From positions 248,001 through 312,000 of the forward strand of contig NZ_AUHO01000006.1 in NCBI RefSeq assembly GCF_000423225.1: a DNA stretch of 64,000 nt, in the 5' to 3' direction. Position numbers and translations under genes: made by a program. Below, in pieces: positions 53,228 to 60,412 of this stretch. The notes beneath the pieces were generated by a model. It did no database searches. It saw nothing but the letters and a program-made list of their open reading frames with translations, and was not told where the DNA came from. How positions within the stretch are numbered: the first letter of the stretch is position 1; each line of letters begins with the position of its first letter. The stretch comes from Kaistia adipata DSM 17808 (GTDB lineage: Bacteria; Pseudomonadota; Alphaproteobacteria; Rhizobiales; Kaistiaceae).

Positions 53228-53275
53228 GGAGCCCTATTCGTTCGCCCATGTCGAGCAGCGGTCACGATCCGGTGA
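53228..53275 (-). promoter_or_regulatory. Conserved two-block upstream element, copy for TPR paralogue B
   Basis: On the minus strand TCACCGGATCGTGACC (53260-53275), then ACGAATAGGGCTCC (53228-53241), 96 bases before the ATG at 53163. The first block overlaps the first codons proposed for the divergent sigma factor. Being partly palindromic (TCAC/GTGA), it could serve both directions. Confidence 0.55.
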
Positions 53276-53787
53276 AGGACGGCCTGGCGCTTCATCTCGA
53301 GGCGCTGTGGCGCTATGGCCTTGTGCTGTCGCGCAACCGCGACACGGCGGAGGATCTCGTGCAGGCAACCTGCGTCCGGGCGCTGGAGCGCGCCGAGCAG
53401 TTCGCCCCGGGCACCCGGCTGGATCGCTGGCTGTTCGCGATACTGCGCTCGATCTGGCTCAACGAGCTGCGCGCCCGGCGCGTGCGGCAGGGCAGCGGGG
53501 TCGTCGACGCCGAAGTCGCGCTGGTCTTCGAGGGAAGCGAGGCGATCGAGACGAATATTCTCGCGGCTCAGGTGTTAAGCGAGATCGGACGGATGGCCGA
53601 AGCTCAGCGGGAAACCGTCCTGCTGGTCTACGGCGAAGGTTTCTCGTATCGGGAGGCGGCCGACCTTCTCGGAGTACCCATTGGAACGATCATGAGCCGA
53701 TTGGCCGCCATTCGTGAAAAACTCAGTCCCCTGGCGGACATGTCCAGGCAGCCGGCGCCGCGCGGCAAGCGAGGCGACGATGTCTGA
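53248..53787 (+). CDS. ECF-family RNA polymerase sigma factor
   Basis: 179 residues if it starts at the ATG 53248; a GTG at 53272 would give 171 and would free the upstream motif from coding sequence. Sigma region 2 (LVLSRNRDTAEDLVQATCVRALERAEQF ... LDRWLFAILRSIWLNELRARR) and region 4 (GRMAEAQRETVLLVYGEGFSYREAADLLGVPIGTIMSRL) are intact. It overlaps the anti-sigma gene by eight bases and is divergent from the TPR genes it may control. Confidence 0.93.
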   Translation: MSSSGHDPVKDGLALHLEALWRYGLVLSRNRDTAEDLVQATCVRALERAEQFAPGTRLDRWLFAILRSIWLNELRARRVRQGSGVVDAEVALVFEGSEAIETNILAAQVLSEIGRMAEAQRETVLLVYGEGFSYREAADLLGVPIGTIMSRLAAIREKLSPLADMSRQPAPRGKRGDDV

Positions 53788-54613
53788 GCAATCTCATCCC
53801 GACGACCCCACCATCGTCGCCTATCTCGACGGCGAGCTGGATCCGGCCGAGCGCGCGGCGTTCGTCGCGCGGCTGGAGGCCGAGCCGGACTTGCTCCAGC
53901 GGCTTGAGGAGCTCGACCGCGGCGGCGCCGGCATCGCCGACGCGATGGCGGAACTGAAGGCGCGCGCGCCGAAGCCTCGGCTGGACGACATCCTCGCCCA
54001 GGCTGTCGCGCAGCACGCGGCGGAGGGAGACACGGTCGTGCCCTTCCGGCGCTCGCCCTTCGCGAACCTCAGCCCGCGCCAGTTAATCGCCGCGTCGGTC
54101 GCGCTGTTCCTGCTCGGCGGCATCGCCAACGACTTCCTGCGCGGGCAGCAGGCGCCGAGGCAGGAGCCGCAGCGAGCGGAGGAGGCGGAGACCACCCGGC
54201 GCGAGGACTGGCGGCAGGCCGTCGCCGAATACTGGTCGCTGACGACGCCGGAGACGCTGGCGCTGGCGCCGACGCCGGAGCGCGCCGCGGCGGAGCTGCG
54301 GCTCGCCTCGAGCAAGCTCGGCGTCGATCTGGCTGGCGTGCCCGGGCAGTTGCCGGGACTGTCCTTCCGGGGCGCGCAATTGTTCGATTTCCACGGCAAG
54401 CCGCTGGTGCAGATGGCGTTCCTCGATCCGGAGCACGGACCGATCGCCTATTGCGTGATCGATGATCCGCAGAAGGCGGAGATCGCCCGGACGACCGAGA
54501 CGCTCGACGACTTCACCATCGTGCACTGGTCATCGGGCGGCCAGGCGCGGCTGCTGATCGGCCGGGCGCCGGCCGGGCGGCTCGAGGCGCTGGCGGAGAA
54601 GGTTGCTGGCTGA
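53780..54613 (+). CDS. Membrane-anchored anti-sigma factor
   Basis: 277 residues from the ATG at 53780. The N-terminal cytosolic anti-sigma part (IVAYLDGELDPAERAAFVARLEAEPDLLQRLEEL) lacks the His-x3-Cys-x2-Cys zinc motif. A single membrane segment is at about 99-118 (LIAASVALFLLGGIANDFL), then a periplasmic domain of about 155 residues. Such a layout senses envelope signals and releases the sigma factor. Partner assignment rests on the overlap with the sigma gene. Confidence 0.9.
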   Translation: MSEQSHPDDPTIVAYLDGELDPAERAAFVARLEAEPDLLQRLEELDRGGAGIADAMAELKARAPKPRLDDILAQAVAQHAAEGDTVVPFRRSPFANLSPRQLIAASVALFLLGGIANDFLRGQQAPRQEPQRAEEAETTRREDWRQAVAEYWSLTTPETLALAPTPERAAAELRLASSKLGVDLAGVPGQLPGLSFRGAQLFDFHGKPLVQMAFLDPEHGPIAYCVIDDPQKAEIARTTETLDDFTIVHWSSGGQARLLIGRAPAGRLEALAEKVAG

Positions 54614-54639
54614 GGCCGGCGAGGCGGGCAGGGCGGCCT

Positions 54640-54670
54640 CTCACCTCTCCAGGAGGGAGAGGCGACGGGC
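54640..54670. repeat. Fragment of the 127-bp palindromic element
   Basis: CTCACCTCTCC-AGGAGGGAGAGG, one terminal hairpin of the element, lies between the convergent anti-sigma and rimO genes. The rest of the element is missing. Confidence 0.6.
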
Positions 54671-54694
54671 CCGCCAGCTACCGACCAACGATCC

Positions 54695-56011
54695 TCAGAC
54701 GACCGTGCCGTGCAGGTCGTAGGCGTCGGCGGCCTCGACCTTCGCCGTATAGATCTCGCCGACGCGCATCGGCCGGCGCGAGGTCAGGTGGATCGAACCG
54801 TCGATCTCCGGCGCGTCCCAGACGGTGCGGCCCTTGGCGGTGAGGCCGTTCGACTCGTCGATGATGACAGGGATGCGGCGACCGACCTTCTTGGCGAGGC
54901 GCTTGGCGCTGATCTCCTGCTGACGCTTCATGAAGCGGTGCCAGCGGATTTCCTTGACCTCTTCCGGAACCGGATTGGCCAGCTCGTTCGCCGGCGCGCC
55001 CTCGACCGGCTCGAACTTGAAGCAACCGACGCGATCGAGCTTCACCTCGTCGATCCACTCGAGCAGGAATTCGAAATCCTCGTCCGTCTCGCCGGGGAAG
55101 CCGACGATGAAGGTCGAGCGCACGGCGAGATCCGGGCAGATCTCGCGCCATTTGTGGATGCGGTCGGCCGTCTTCACCTGGTTGCCAGGGCGGCGCATCG
55201 CCTTCAGGACGCTGGGGCTCGCGTGCTGGAACGGGATGTCGATATAGGGAAGGATCTTGCCCTCGGCCATCAGCTCGACGACCTGGTCGACATGCGGGTA
55301 GGGGTAGACATAGTGCATCCGCACCCAGGCGCCGAGCTCGCCGAGCGCCTGCGAGAGGTCGAGGAACTTGGCGCGGACCTCGCGGTCGCGCCACTTGCTG
55401 GCCTCGTATTTCAGGTCGACGCCATAGGCGCTCGTATCCTGCGAGATGACGAGCAGCTCCTTGACGCCGGCCTTCACCAGACGCTCCGCCTCGCGCAGCA
55501 CGTCGCCGGCCGGGCGGCTGACGAGGTCGCCGCGCAGTTTCGGGATGATGCAGAAGGAGCAGCGGTTGTTGCAGCCTTCCGAGATCTTCAGATAGGCGTA
55601 GTGGCGCGGGGTGAGCTTGATGCCCTGCGGCGGCACCAGGTCGACGAACGGATCATGCGCCGGCGGCACGGCGGTGTGCACCGCCCCGAGCACGCTCTCA
55701 TATTGCTGCGGGCCGGTGATCGCCAGCACGTTCGGGAACGCCTCGCGGATCTGCTCGGGCTCGGCGCCCATGCAGCCGGTGACGATGACCTTGCCGTTCT
55801 CCTTCATCGCCGTGCCGATGGCTTCCAGCGATTCCGCCTTGGCGCTGTCGAGGAAGCCGCAGGTGTTGACGATGACGACGTCGGCGCCGTCATGATGGCG
55901 CGAGAGCTCGTAGCCCTCGGCGCGCAGATGGGTGAGGATCCGCTCGGAATCGACCAGGGCCTTGGGGCAGCCGAGGCTGACAAAGGAAATGCGCGGCGCT
56001 TCGCTGTTCAT
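54695..56011 (-). CDS. rimO: Ribosomal protein S12 methylthiotransferase RimO
   Basis: Radical-SAM enzyme that adds a methylthio group to an Asp of ribosomal protein S12. 438 residues: the MTTase N-terminal domain with Cys in [24 protein letters not shown] and [12 protein letters not shown]; the radical-SAM CxxxCxxC in [12 protein letters not shown] near 157; and a C-terminal TRAM domain. All cluster ligands are intact. Confidence 0.97.
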   Translation of the reverse strand: MNSEAPRISFVSLGCPKALVDSERILTHLRAEGYELSRHHDGADVVIVNTCGFLDSAKAESLEAIGTAMKENGKVIVTGCMGAEPEQIREAFPNVLAITGPQQYESVLGAVHTAVPPAHDPFVDLVPPQGIKLTPRHYAYLKISEGCNNRCSFCIIPKLRGDLVSRPAGDVLREAERLVKAGVKELLVISQDTSAYGVDLKYEASKWRDREVRAKFLDLSQALGELGAWVRMHYVYPYPHVDQVVELMAEGKILPYIDIPFQHASPSVLKAMRRPGNQVKTADRIHKWREICPDLAVRSTFIVGFPGETDEDFEFLLEWIDEVKLDRVGCFKFEPVEGAPANELANPVPEEVKEIRWHRFMKRQQEISAKRLAKKVGRRIPVIIDESNGLTAKGRTVWDAPEIDGSIHLTSRRPMRVGEIYTAKVEAADAYDLHGTVV

Positions 56012-56267
56012 GCGGGCAAGTCTCGGTATGGGTTGGTCGGTGGCTGGTCCGGTACGACGGGCGTCAGGCGCGCCGCGCCAGCGGGCGCGGACAGGTCGAC
56101 GGGACGGGCTACCTTTTCATTGTTCTATTTCTGGTCGCCTAGATGTCGGAGCGGCTTCTGTCTGTCAATTGAAACCTTGGCCCCGCTTGCGGCGCCTCGT
56201 CACGCGGGCTTGTTCGGCGGCGCGCGGACGCCTAGCTGTGAGGCGACCCAGCGCAGCGGAGATGATC
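56012..56267. other. Intergenic region between rimO and the haemoglobin gene
   Basis: 256 bases between divergent genes. No repeat, clear promoter or small gene was recognised beyond an AT-rich patch near 56110-56135. Confidence 0.4.
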
Positions 56268-56687
56268 ATGGCGGGCGAGACCAGCGGATTCGGACACGGC
56301 ATCCCCGGCGTGGACGAGGCGTCGATCAAGACCCTGGTTCACACCTTCTACGACCGTGTCCGTCGCGATCCGCTGATCGGGCCCGTCTTCGAGGCCCAGG
56401 TCGACGACTGGCCCGACCATCTCGACAGGCTCTGTGCCTTCTGGTCGAACGTCGTGCTCAGGACCGGCCGCTACCAGGGCCGGCCGATGCAGAAGCATCT
56501 GCGCCTGCCGATCGAGGCCGAGCATTTCGACCGCTGGCTGGCGCTGTTCCGCGCTACTGCCGCCGAAATCATGCCGGCCGACGGCGCCGCCATCTTCATC
56601 GACCGCGCCAATCGCATCGCCGACAGCTTCGAGCTTGGCATCGGCACGGTTCGCGGGGAGGTCCGGCGCCCCCGCCATTCCGTGTGA
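56268..56687 (+). CDS. Group III truncated haemoglobin
   Basis: 139 residues from the ATG at 56268 (GCGGAG before it; another ATG six bases upstream is possible). Family blocks are IKTLVHTFYDRVRRDPLIGPVFE, LCAFWSNVVLRTGRYQGRPM and KHLRLPIEAEHFDRWLALF. His77 is the likely proximal haem ligand. Group III globins are linked to NO or low-oxygen metabolism; no partner gene here narrows the role. Confidence 0.92.
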   Translation: MAGETSGFGHGIPGVDEASIKTLVHTFYDRVRRDPLIGPVFEAQVDDWPDHLDRLCAFWSNVVLRTGRYQGRPMQKHLRLPIEAEHFDRWLALFRATAAEIMPADGAAIFIDRANRIADSFELGIGTVRGEVRRPRHSV

Positions 56688-56744
56688 GGCGATCGCCGGC
56701 CGCGACGCCTCCTCGCTATCCTTGCGTGCATTATTATTCGTGAT

Positions 56745-56760
56745 ACAACCTTATGGTTGT
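56745..56760. promoter_or_regulatory. Short perfect inverted repeat before the GIY-YIG gene
   Basis: ACAACC-TTAT-GGTTGT in an AT-rich patch, 65 bases before the ATG at 56826. Possible operator or promoter-proximal stem; the function is not known. Confidence 0.3.
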
Positions 56761-56825
56761 TGGCGGTGCGCTTCGGCTTCCCCCCGGCCGGTGCGCGGAT
56801 GATCGTGCATTGACGGGGAGGGCGC

Positions 56826-57557
56826 ATGGACACCATCTCGGCAATCTGCCTCGACGCGCTGGTGATCCTGCTGGTGACGCCGGTTCCATGGATCGCGGTC
56901 ACCCTCCGTTTCCGGCGCCATTGCGCCGAGAGTCGAGACCTGGAGGCGCGGCTCAACCTCGCCCTGGCCGAGGTCGAGACGGTGGCCTCGAAGCTCCGTC
57001 GCGAAGGGCGGGGCGGGGAGGGGCGTGGCCCTGCCCGCCGATCCGCACGGGCGCCCGCGCTCGCCGAAGTCACACGCTCCGGCTATGTCTACGTTGTCTC
57101 GAATATCGGCTCCTTCGGCAGCCGCGACGTCGTGAAGATCGGGCTCACCCGTCGCCTCGATCCGGCCGATCGCGTCCGCGAACTCGGCGACGCCAGCGTG
57201 CCGTTCGCCTTCGAGCTGCATGCGGTGATCTACAGCGACGACGCGCCGGCGTTGGAGCGGGCCCTGCACAACGCCTTTGATCGGGTCCGTGTCAACACGC
57301 GGAACTGCCGCAAGGAGTTCTTTCGGGCCAGCCTGGAGGACGTGGAGCGGGCGGTCCGGCGACTCGCGCCGGGCGCCGTGTTTCTTCGCGACGTCTCGAC
57401 GGTCGACTACCGCGAGGCGCGGCTGCGCCGCCAACAGACGCTGGCGCGGGTCGCGGCGGCCACCAAGGTGGCCGCGCGCTTCAAGGCGATGAAGCCGGTC
57501 GACATCCGGCTGGACAACGGTTCGAACGCGGACAGGCTCGGCGGCGCGTCCTATTGA
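56826..57557 (+). CDS. Membrane-anchored GIY-YIG (T5orf172/MUG113-type) nuclease-family protein
   Basis: 243 residues, GGGGAGGG before the ATG. An N-terminal membrane segment (about 6-28) is followed by a helical stretch (RDLEARLNLALAEVETVASKL) and a basic linker. The GIY-YIG-related domain starts near 85 (SGYVYVVSN, then VVKIGLTRRLDPADRVRELG, ERALHNAF and RKEFF). Larger relatives (DUF4041 proteins) have the same helix-plus-nuclease order. It overlaps the convergent DUF1868 gene by seven bases. Role unknown. Confidence 0.8.
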   Translation: MDTISAICLDALVILLVTPVPWIAVTLRFRRHCAESRDLEARLNLALAEVETVASKLRREGRGGEGRGPARRSARAPALAEVTRSGYVYVVSNIGSFGSRDVVKIGLTRRLDPADRVRELGDASVPFAFELHAVIYSDDAPALERALHNAFDRVRVNTRNCRKEFFRASLEDVERAVRRLAPGAVFLRDVSTVDYREARLRRQQTLARVAAATKVAARFKAMKPVDIRLDNGSNADRLGGASY

Positions 57558-58264
57558 GGGAACTCCCGCAAGATCTCGAAATGCTTCATGTCCTCGAAGC
57601 TGCAGAAGGCGGGCGGCCGAAGCTCGAGGCGGGGCGCGCGGCGGAGCAGGGCGAGGCACTCGTCGAACAGATCCTGCCACGCCTCCAGGCGTTCCTCGGG
57701 CAGCCATTCGATCACATAGGCGAGCGTCACATGGAAGACGTAGTCGTCATGGTCCGGATGGCGGTAGCCGAAGGTTTCGGCGAGCGCGTCGCGCCAGGCC
57801 TTCATCGCCCGCCGATCCGCCGCCGTCGCGCCGGCGACCGTCAGGCCGGTCGGCACGACATCGACGATCTCGACCGCGAACGGCTCCCGGGCGGCGAAGC
57901 CGGCCAGCCGGTCCAGATAATGCGTCGTCATCGCGTCGATCGACGCGTCGCGCGGCATGTCGGTCGGCCAGAACGGCGGATCCCGCCGGTCTTCGAGAAT
58001 GCCCTGGAACAGCGTCATGTGCAGGCTGGAGACCGGCGTGAAGGCGAGGCGGCCTGCGTCCGGCATGGCCAGCATCCGGCGGCGCACCTCGACGATCGCG
58101 GCCTGCGACGCCGAACCCTCGACCAGGTGGCAGACGATGGTGTTGCCGGGCTCGTTGAGGAAGGTGCCGTCGCGATCGTAGCGGCGGCCGAGATGGCGCG
58201 GCGGCGCCGCGTTAGCGCTGGCGGAGAAGCGGCCGAGCGAGGCGGCGGGGCGTGTTGTCGTCAT
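57551..58264 (-). CDS. DUF1868 protein (2H phosphoesterase / 2'-5' RNA ligase-like)
   Basis: 237 residues from the ATG at 58264. The two His-x-Thr motifs of the 2H superfamily are SSLHMTLFQG and DYVFHVTLAYV, about 120 residues apart. Begins with a Leu/Arg-rich N-terminus and FLNEPGNTIVCHL. The family is thought to act on cyclic or 2'-phosphate ends, but the substrate of this group is not established. No ribosome site is obvious. Confidence 0.85.
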   Translation of the reverse strand: MTTTRPAASLGRFSASANAAPPRHLGRRYDRDGTFLNEPGNTIVCHLVEGSASQAAIVEVRRRMLAMPDAGRLAFTPVSSLHMTLFQGILEDRRDPPFWPTDMPRDASIDAMTTHYLDRLAGFAAREPFAVEIVDVVPTGLTVAGATAADRRAMKAWRDALAETFGYRHPDHDDYVFHVTLAYVIEWLPEERLEAWQDLFDECLALLRRAPRLELRPPAFCSFEDMKHFEILREFPQ

Positions 58265-58500
58265 GCGGGAAAGACCGTCAGTTGGCGTCAGGAGCCGGCG
58301 CAGGCACGGCGACCGCCGTCTAGCGCGCGACCGTGAAGCGTGCGTGACAATGCCGCCGGAAGGCCGTCCGGCGGCGCGGGCAGGGCGGACGGGCGCCCTC
58401 CTCGCATTGACACCGCCCGCTCCCGCGCCAGTTGAAGTCATGGTGGCGCGGTGTTCGTCGCAGGCCGCCATCAAACGGGGTCGCATCCGGAAAGGAACAT

Positions 58501-59199
58501 ATGGTGGCCAAATCATCGGTGCCGGGCACGCGTGTCACGGTCACGAAGGACGGTCCGTATCTGGTGCGCGGGCAGGTACCACTGAGCCGACAGGCCATTG
58601 GCGCCGATGCGGCCGGCGAGTCGGTCGACTGGGTGCCGACGGAAACGATCGCCACCGCCGCCGCCTACAAGCTCTGCCGCTGCGGCCAGTCGGCGAACAA
58701 GCCATTCTGCGACGACAGCCATCGCAGGGTCGGGTTCGTCGGCGACGAGACGGCCAGCCGGCAACGCTATGCAGCCCTGGCGCAGGAGATCGACGGGCCG
58801 GCCATGGCGCTCACCGACGCCGAGTCGCTCTGCGCCTTCGCGCGCTTCTGCGATCGCGACGGCAAGGTCTGGAACAATGTCGCGCACACGAACTCGCAAC
58901 CGGGTCGCGAGGCCTTCGTGCGCCAGGTCGGACAATGTCCGTCCGGCCGTCTCGTGGCGTGGGACCTCGAGACGCGGTTGCCGGTCGAGCCGGAACTGCC
59001 GCCGTCGATCGTTCTCGTCGAGGATCCGTCGCAGGGCGTGAGCGGCCCGATCTGGGTGCGCGGCGGCATCGTGGTCGAGGCGGCCGACGGCACGCCATAC
59101 GAAATCCGCAACCGGATGACGCTCTGTCGTTGCGGCCAGTCCCGCAACAAACCGTTCTGCGACGGCACGCATGCCTCGATCGGCTTCAGGGATACCTGA
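58501..59199 (+). CDS. Double CDGSH iron-sulfur protein with central divalent-iron domain
   Basis: 232 residues from the ATG at 58501 (GGAAAGGAA before it). Two CDGSH-type clusters bracket the protein: CRCGQSANKPFCDDSH near 60-75 and CRCGQSRNKPFCDGTH near 204-219, each with three Cys and one His for a [2Fe-2S] cluster. The middle holds SLCAFARFCDRDGKVWNNV, a DUF1271-like block. Such proteins bind redox-active 2Fe-2S clusters; a function in iron or redox balance is probable but unproven. Divergent from the DUF1868 gene. Confidence 0.9.
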   Translation: MVAKSSVPGTRVTVTKDGPYLVRGQVPLSRQAIGADAAGESVDWVPTETIATAAAYKLCRCGQSANKPFCDDSHRRVGFVGDETASRQRYAALAQEIDGPAMALTDAESLCAFARFCDRDGKVWNNVAHTNSQPGREAFVRQVGQCPSGRLVAWDLETRLPVEPELPPSIVLVEDPSQGVSGPIWVRGGIVVEAADGTPYEIRNRMTLCRCGQSRNKPFCDGTHASIGFRDT

Positions 59200-59369
59200 A
59201 CCGCCACATTCGATGTGGGCAGCGCAGGCGTCTCATCACGACCGGAAAAATCTCTCCCAGGCGGGCTGGGGGAGGAAGCGGCGGGCCTTGTGGTCGCCGT
59301 CGCTCCCTGCATCCTCAATTCGCATAAGATATATTATGGAACTTAACCGTATGGGCGGATCGGCGAGGA

Positions 59370-60113
59370 TCAGTCCCGCTTCAGACCGACGCCCGAAACG
59401 GCGTTCTCGCTCCAGCGCATGATGTTGTCGACCAGCTTGCTGCTCTGCGTGACGACGGTCGCGGCGGCCGACGTCGTCGCCGACTTGGCCATGTCGCCGA
59501 TCGATGTCGGACCCTCGCGTTCGATCACGCGCGGCTCGTACTGCGCCGTCAGGTCCCTCGGCGCGATGTCTTGCGGCGGAATGTTCCGTCCCATGACCGG
59601 CGGCGGCATGACATCGTCGACGGGCGCGACGCCGCCGGTCGGATACGGATCGAACGGCTGGGCTCCGGCCGGTGCCGAGGCCGGAATCGGCGCCGCGCGT
59701 CCCTGGCCGGCCGGTCCGTTCGCCAGCGCCTTGTCCACGATCGATTCCCACGACTCGCACTTGGCGCCGTCGCAGTTGCGCGTCGCCGCCTTGACGGCGG
59801 GCTTGGCCACCGGCTTGGGCGGAATGGGCGCCGCGGCGACGGGCTGCGGCGCGGCCGCCGGCGTGCTGGCAGCCGCATCGGTGGCCGAGGAAACCACAGG
59901 CGCGGCCTCGGCCGGGTCGAGATCCGGCACCTCGTAGATCTGCGCGGTGGCTGGCGGCGTGGTGTTGGCGGCGCGCGGCTCGCCCGAACCCATCATGAAA
60001 TGGCCCACGAGGCCCGCGCAGACGATCGCCGCGAGCCCTGCCGAGCCGTGAATGGCCAGTTTCGGCAAGGTCTTGAGGCGCTGCCGAGATGCGCCGTCAT
60101 GGATCTTGTCCAT
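59370..60113 (-). CDS. Pro/Ala-rich single-span membrane protein, unknown
   Basis: 247 residues from the ATG at 60113 (AGAGGA six bases before). A short cytosolic N-terminus, one membrane segment at about 22-44 (LAIHGSAGLAAIVCAGLVGHFMM), then a low-complexity Pro/Ala-rich periplasmic part. One Cys pair lies near residue 118-122 (NCDGAKC), and a C-terminal amphipathic stretch (SSKLVDNIMRWSENAVSGVG) follows. No family recognised. Confidence 0.7.
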   Translation of the reverse strand: MDKIHDGASRQRLKTLPKLAIHGSAGLAAIVCAGLVGHFMMGSGEPRAANTTPPATAQIYEVPDLDPAEAAPVVSSATDAAASTPAAAPQPVAAAPIPPKPVAKPAVKAATRNCDGAKCESWESIVDKALANGPAGQGRAAPIPASAPAGAQPFDPYPTGGVAPVDDVMPPPVMGRNIPPQDIAPRDLTAQYEPRVIEREGPTSIGDMAKSATTSAAATVVTQSSKLVDNIMRWSENAVSGVGLKRD

Positions 60114-60247
60114 CGCGAATCCTCTGCTTGTTCGTACGGTTGCACGCAAGACTGGCAGCAATTCCCGACGTCAATTGGGCCGCTTTCGGGCAAAGCGGCG
60201 ACGGAAGCGCGATCTTCGAGGCACGTGGCGCATTGGCCACGCCTCAA

Positions 60248-60276
60248 TTGACACCTCGAAAGCGCAATCTTATCAT
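60248..60276 (+). promoter_or_regulatory. Sigma-70-type promoter of the family 2 glycosidase gene
   Basis: -35 TTGACA (60248-60253), a 17-base spacer and -10 TATCAT (60271-60276), about 140 bases before the GTG start. The match to the consensus is good and the spacing ideal. Confidence 0.6.
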
Positions 60277-60412
60277 AATACCATTGATCCCGGATCAGCG
60301 CAGGTTGGAGGAGGGCGGGTCCCCTGCCCTTGGGCTTGCAGATCGGGTCGCTCCGGCGTCCCGAGAACGGTTCGTTGCGGCCGGGGTCTTGGCAGGATTT
60401 GGAGGAAATCCC

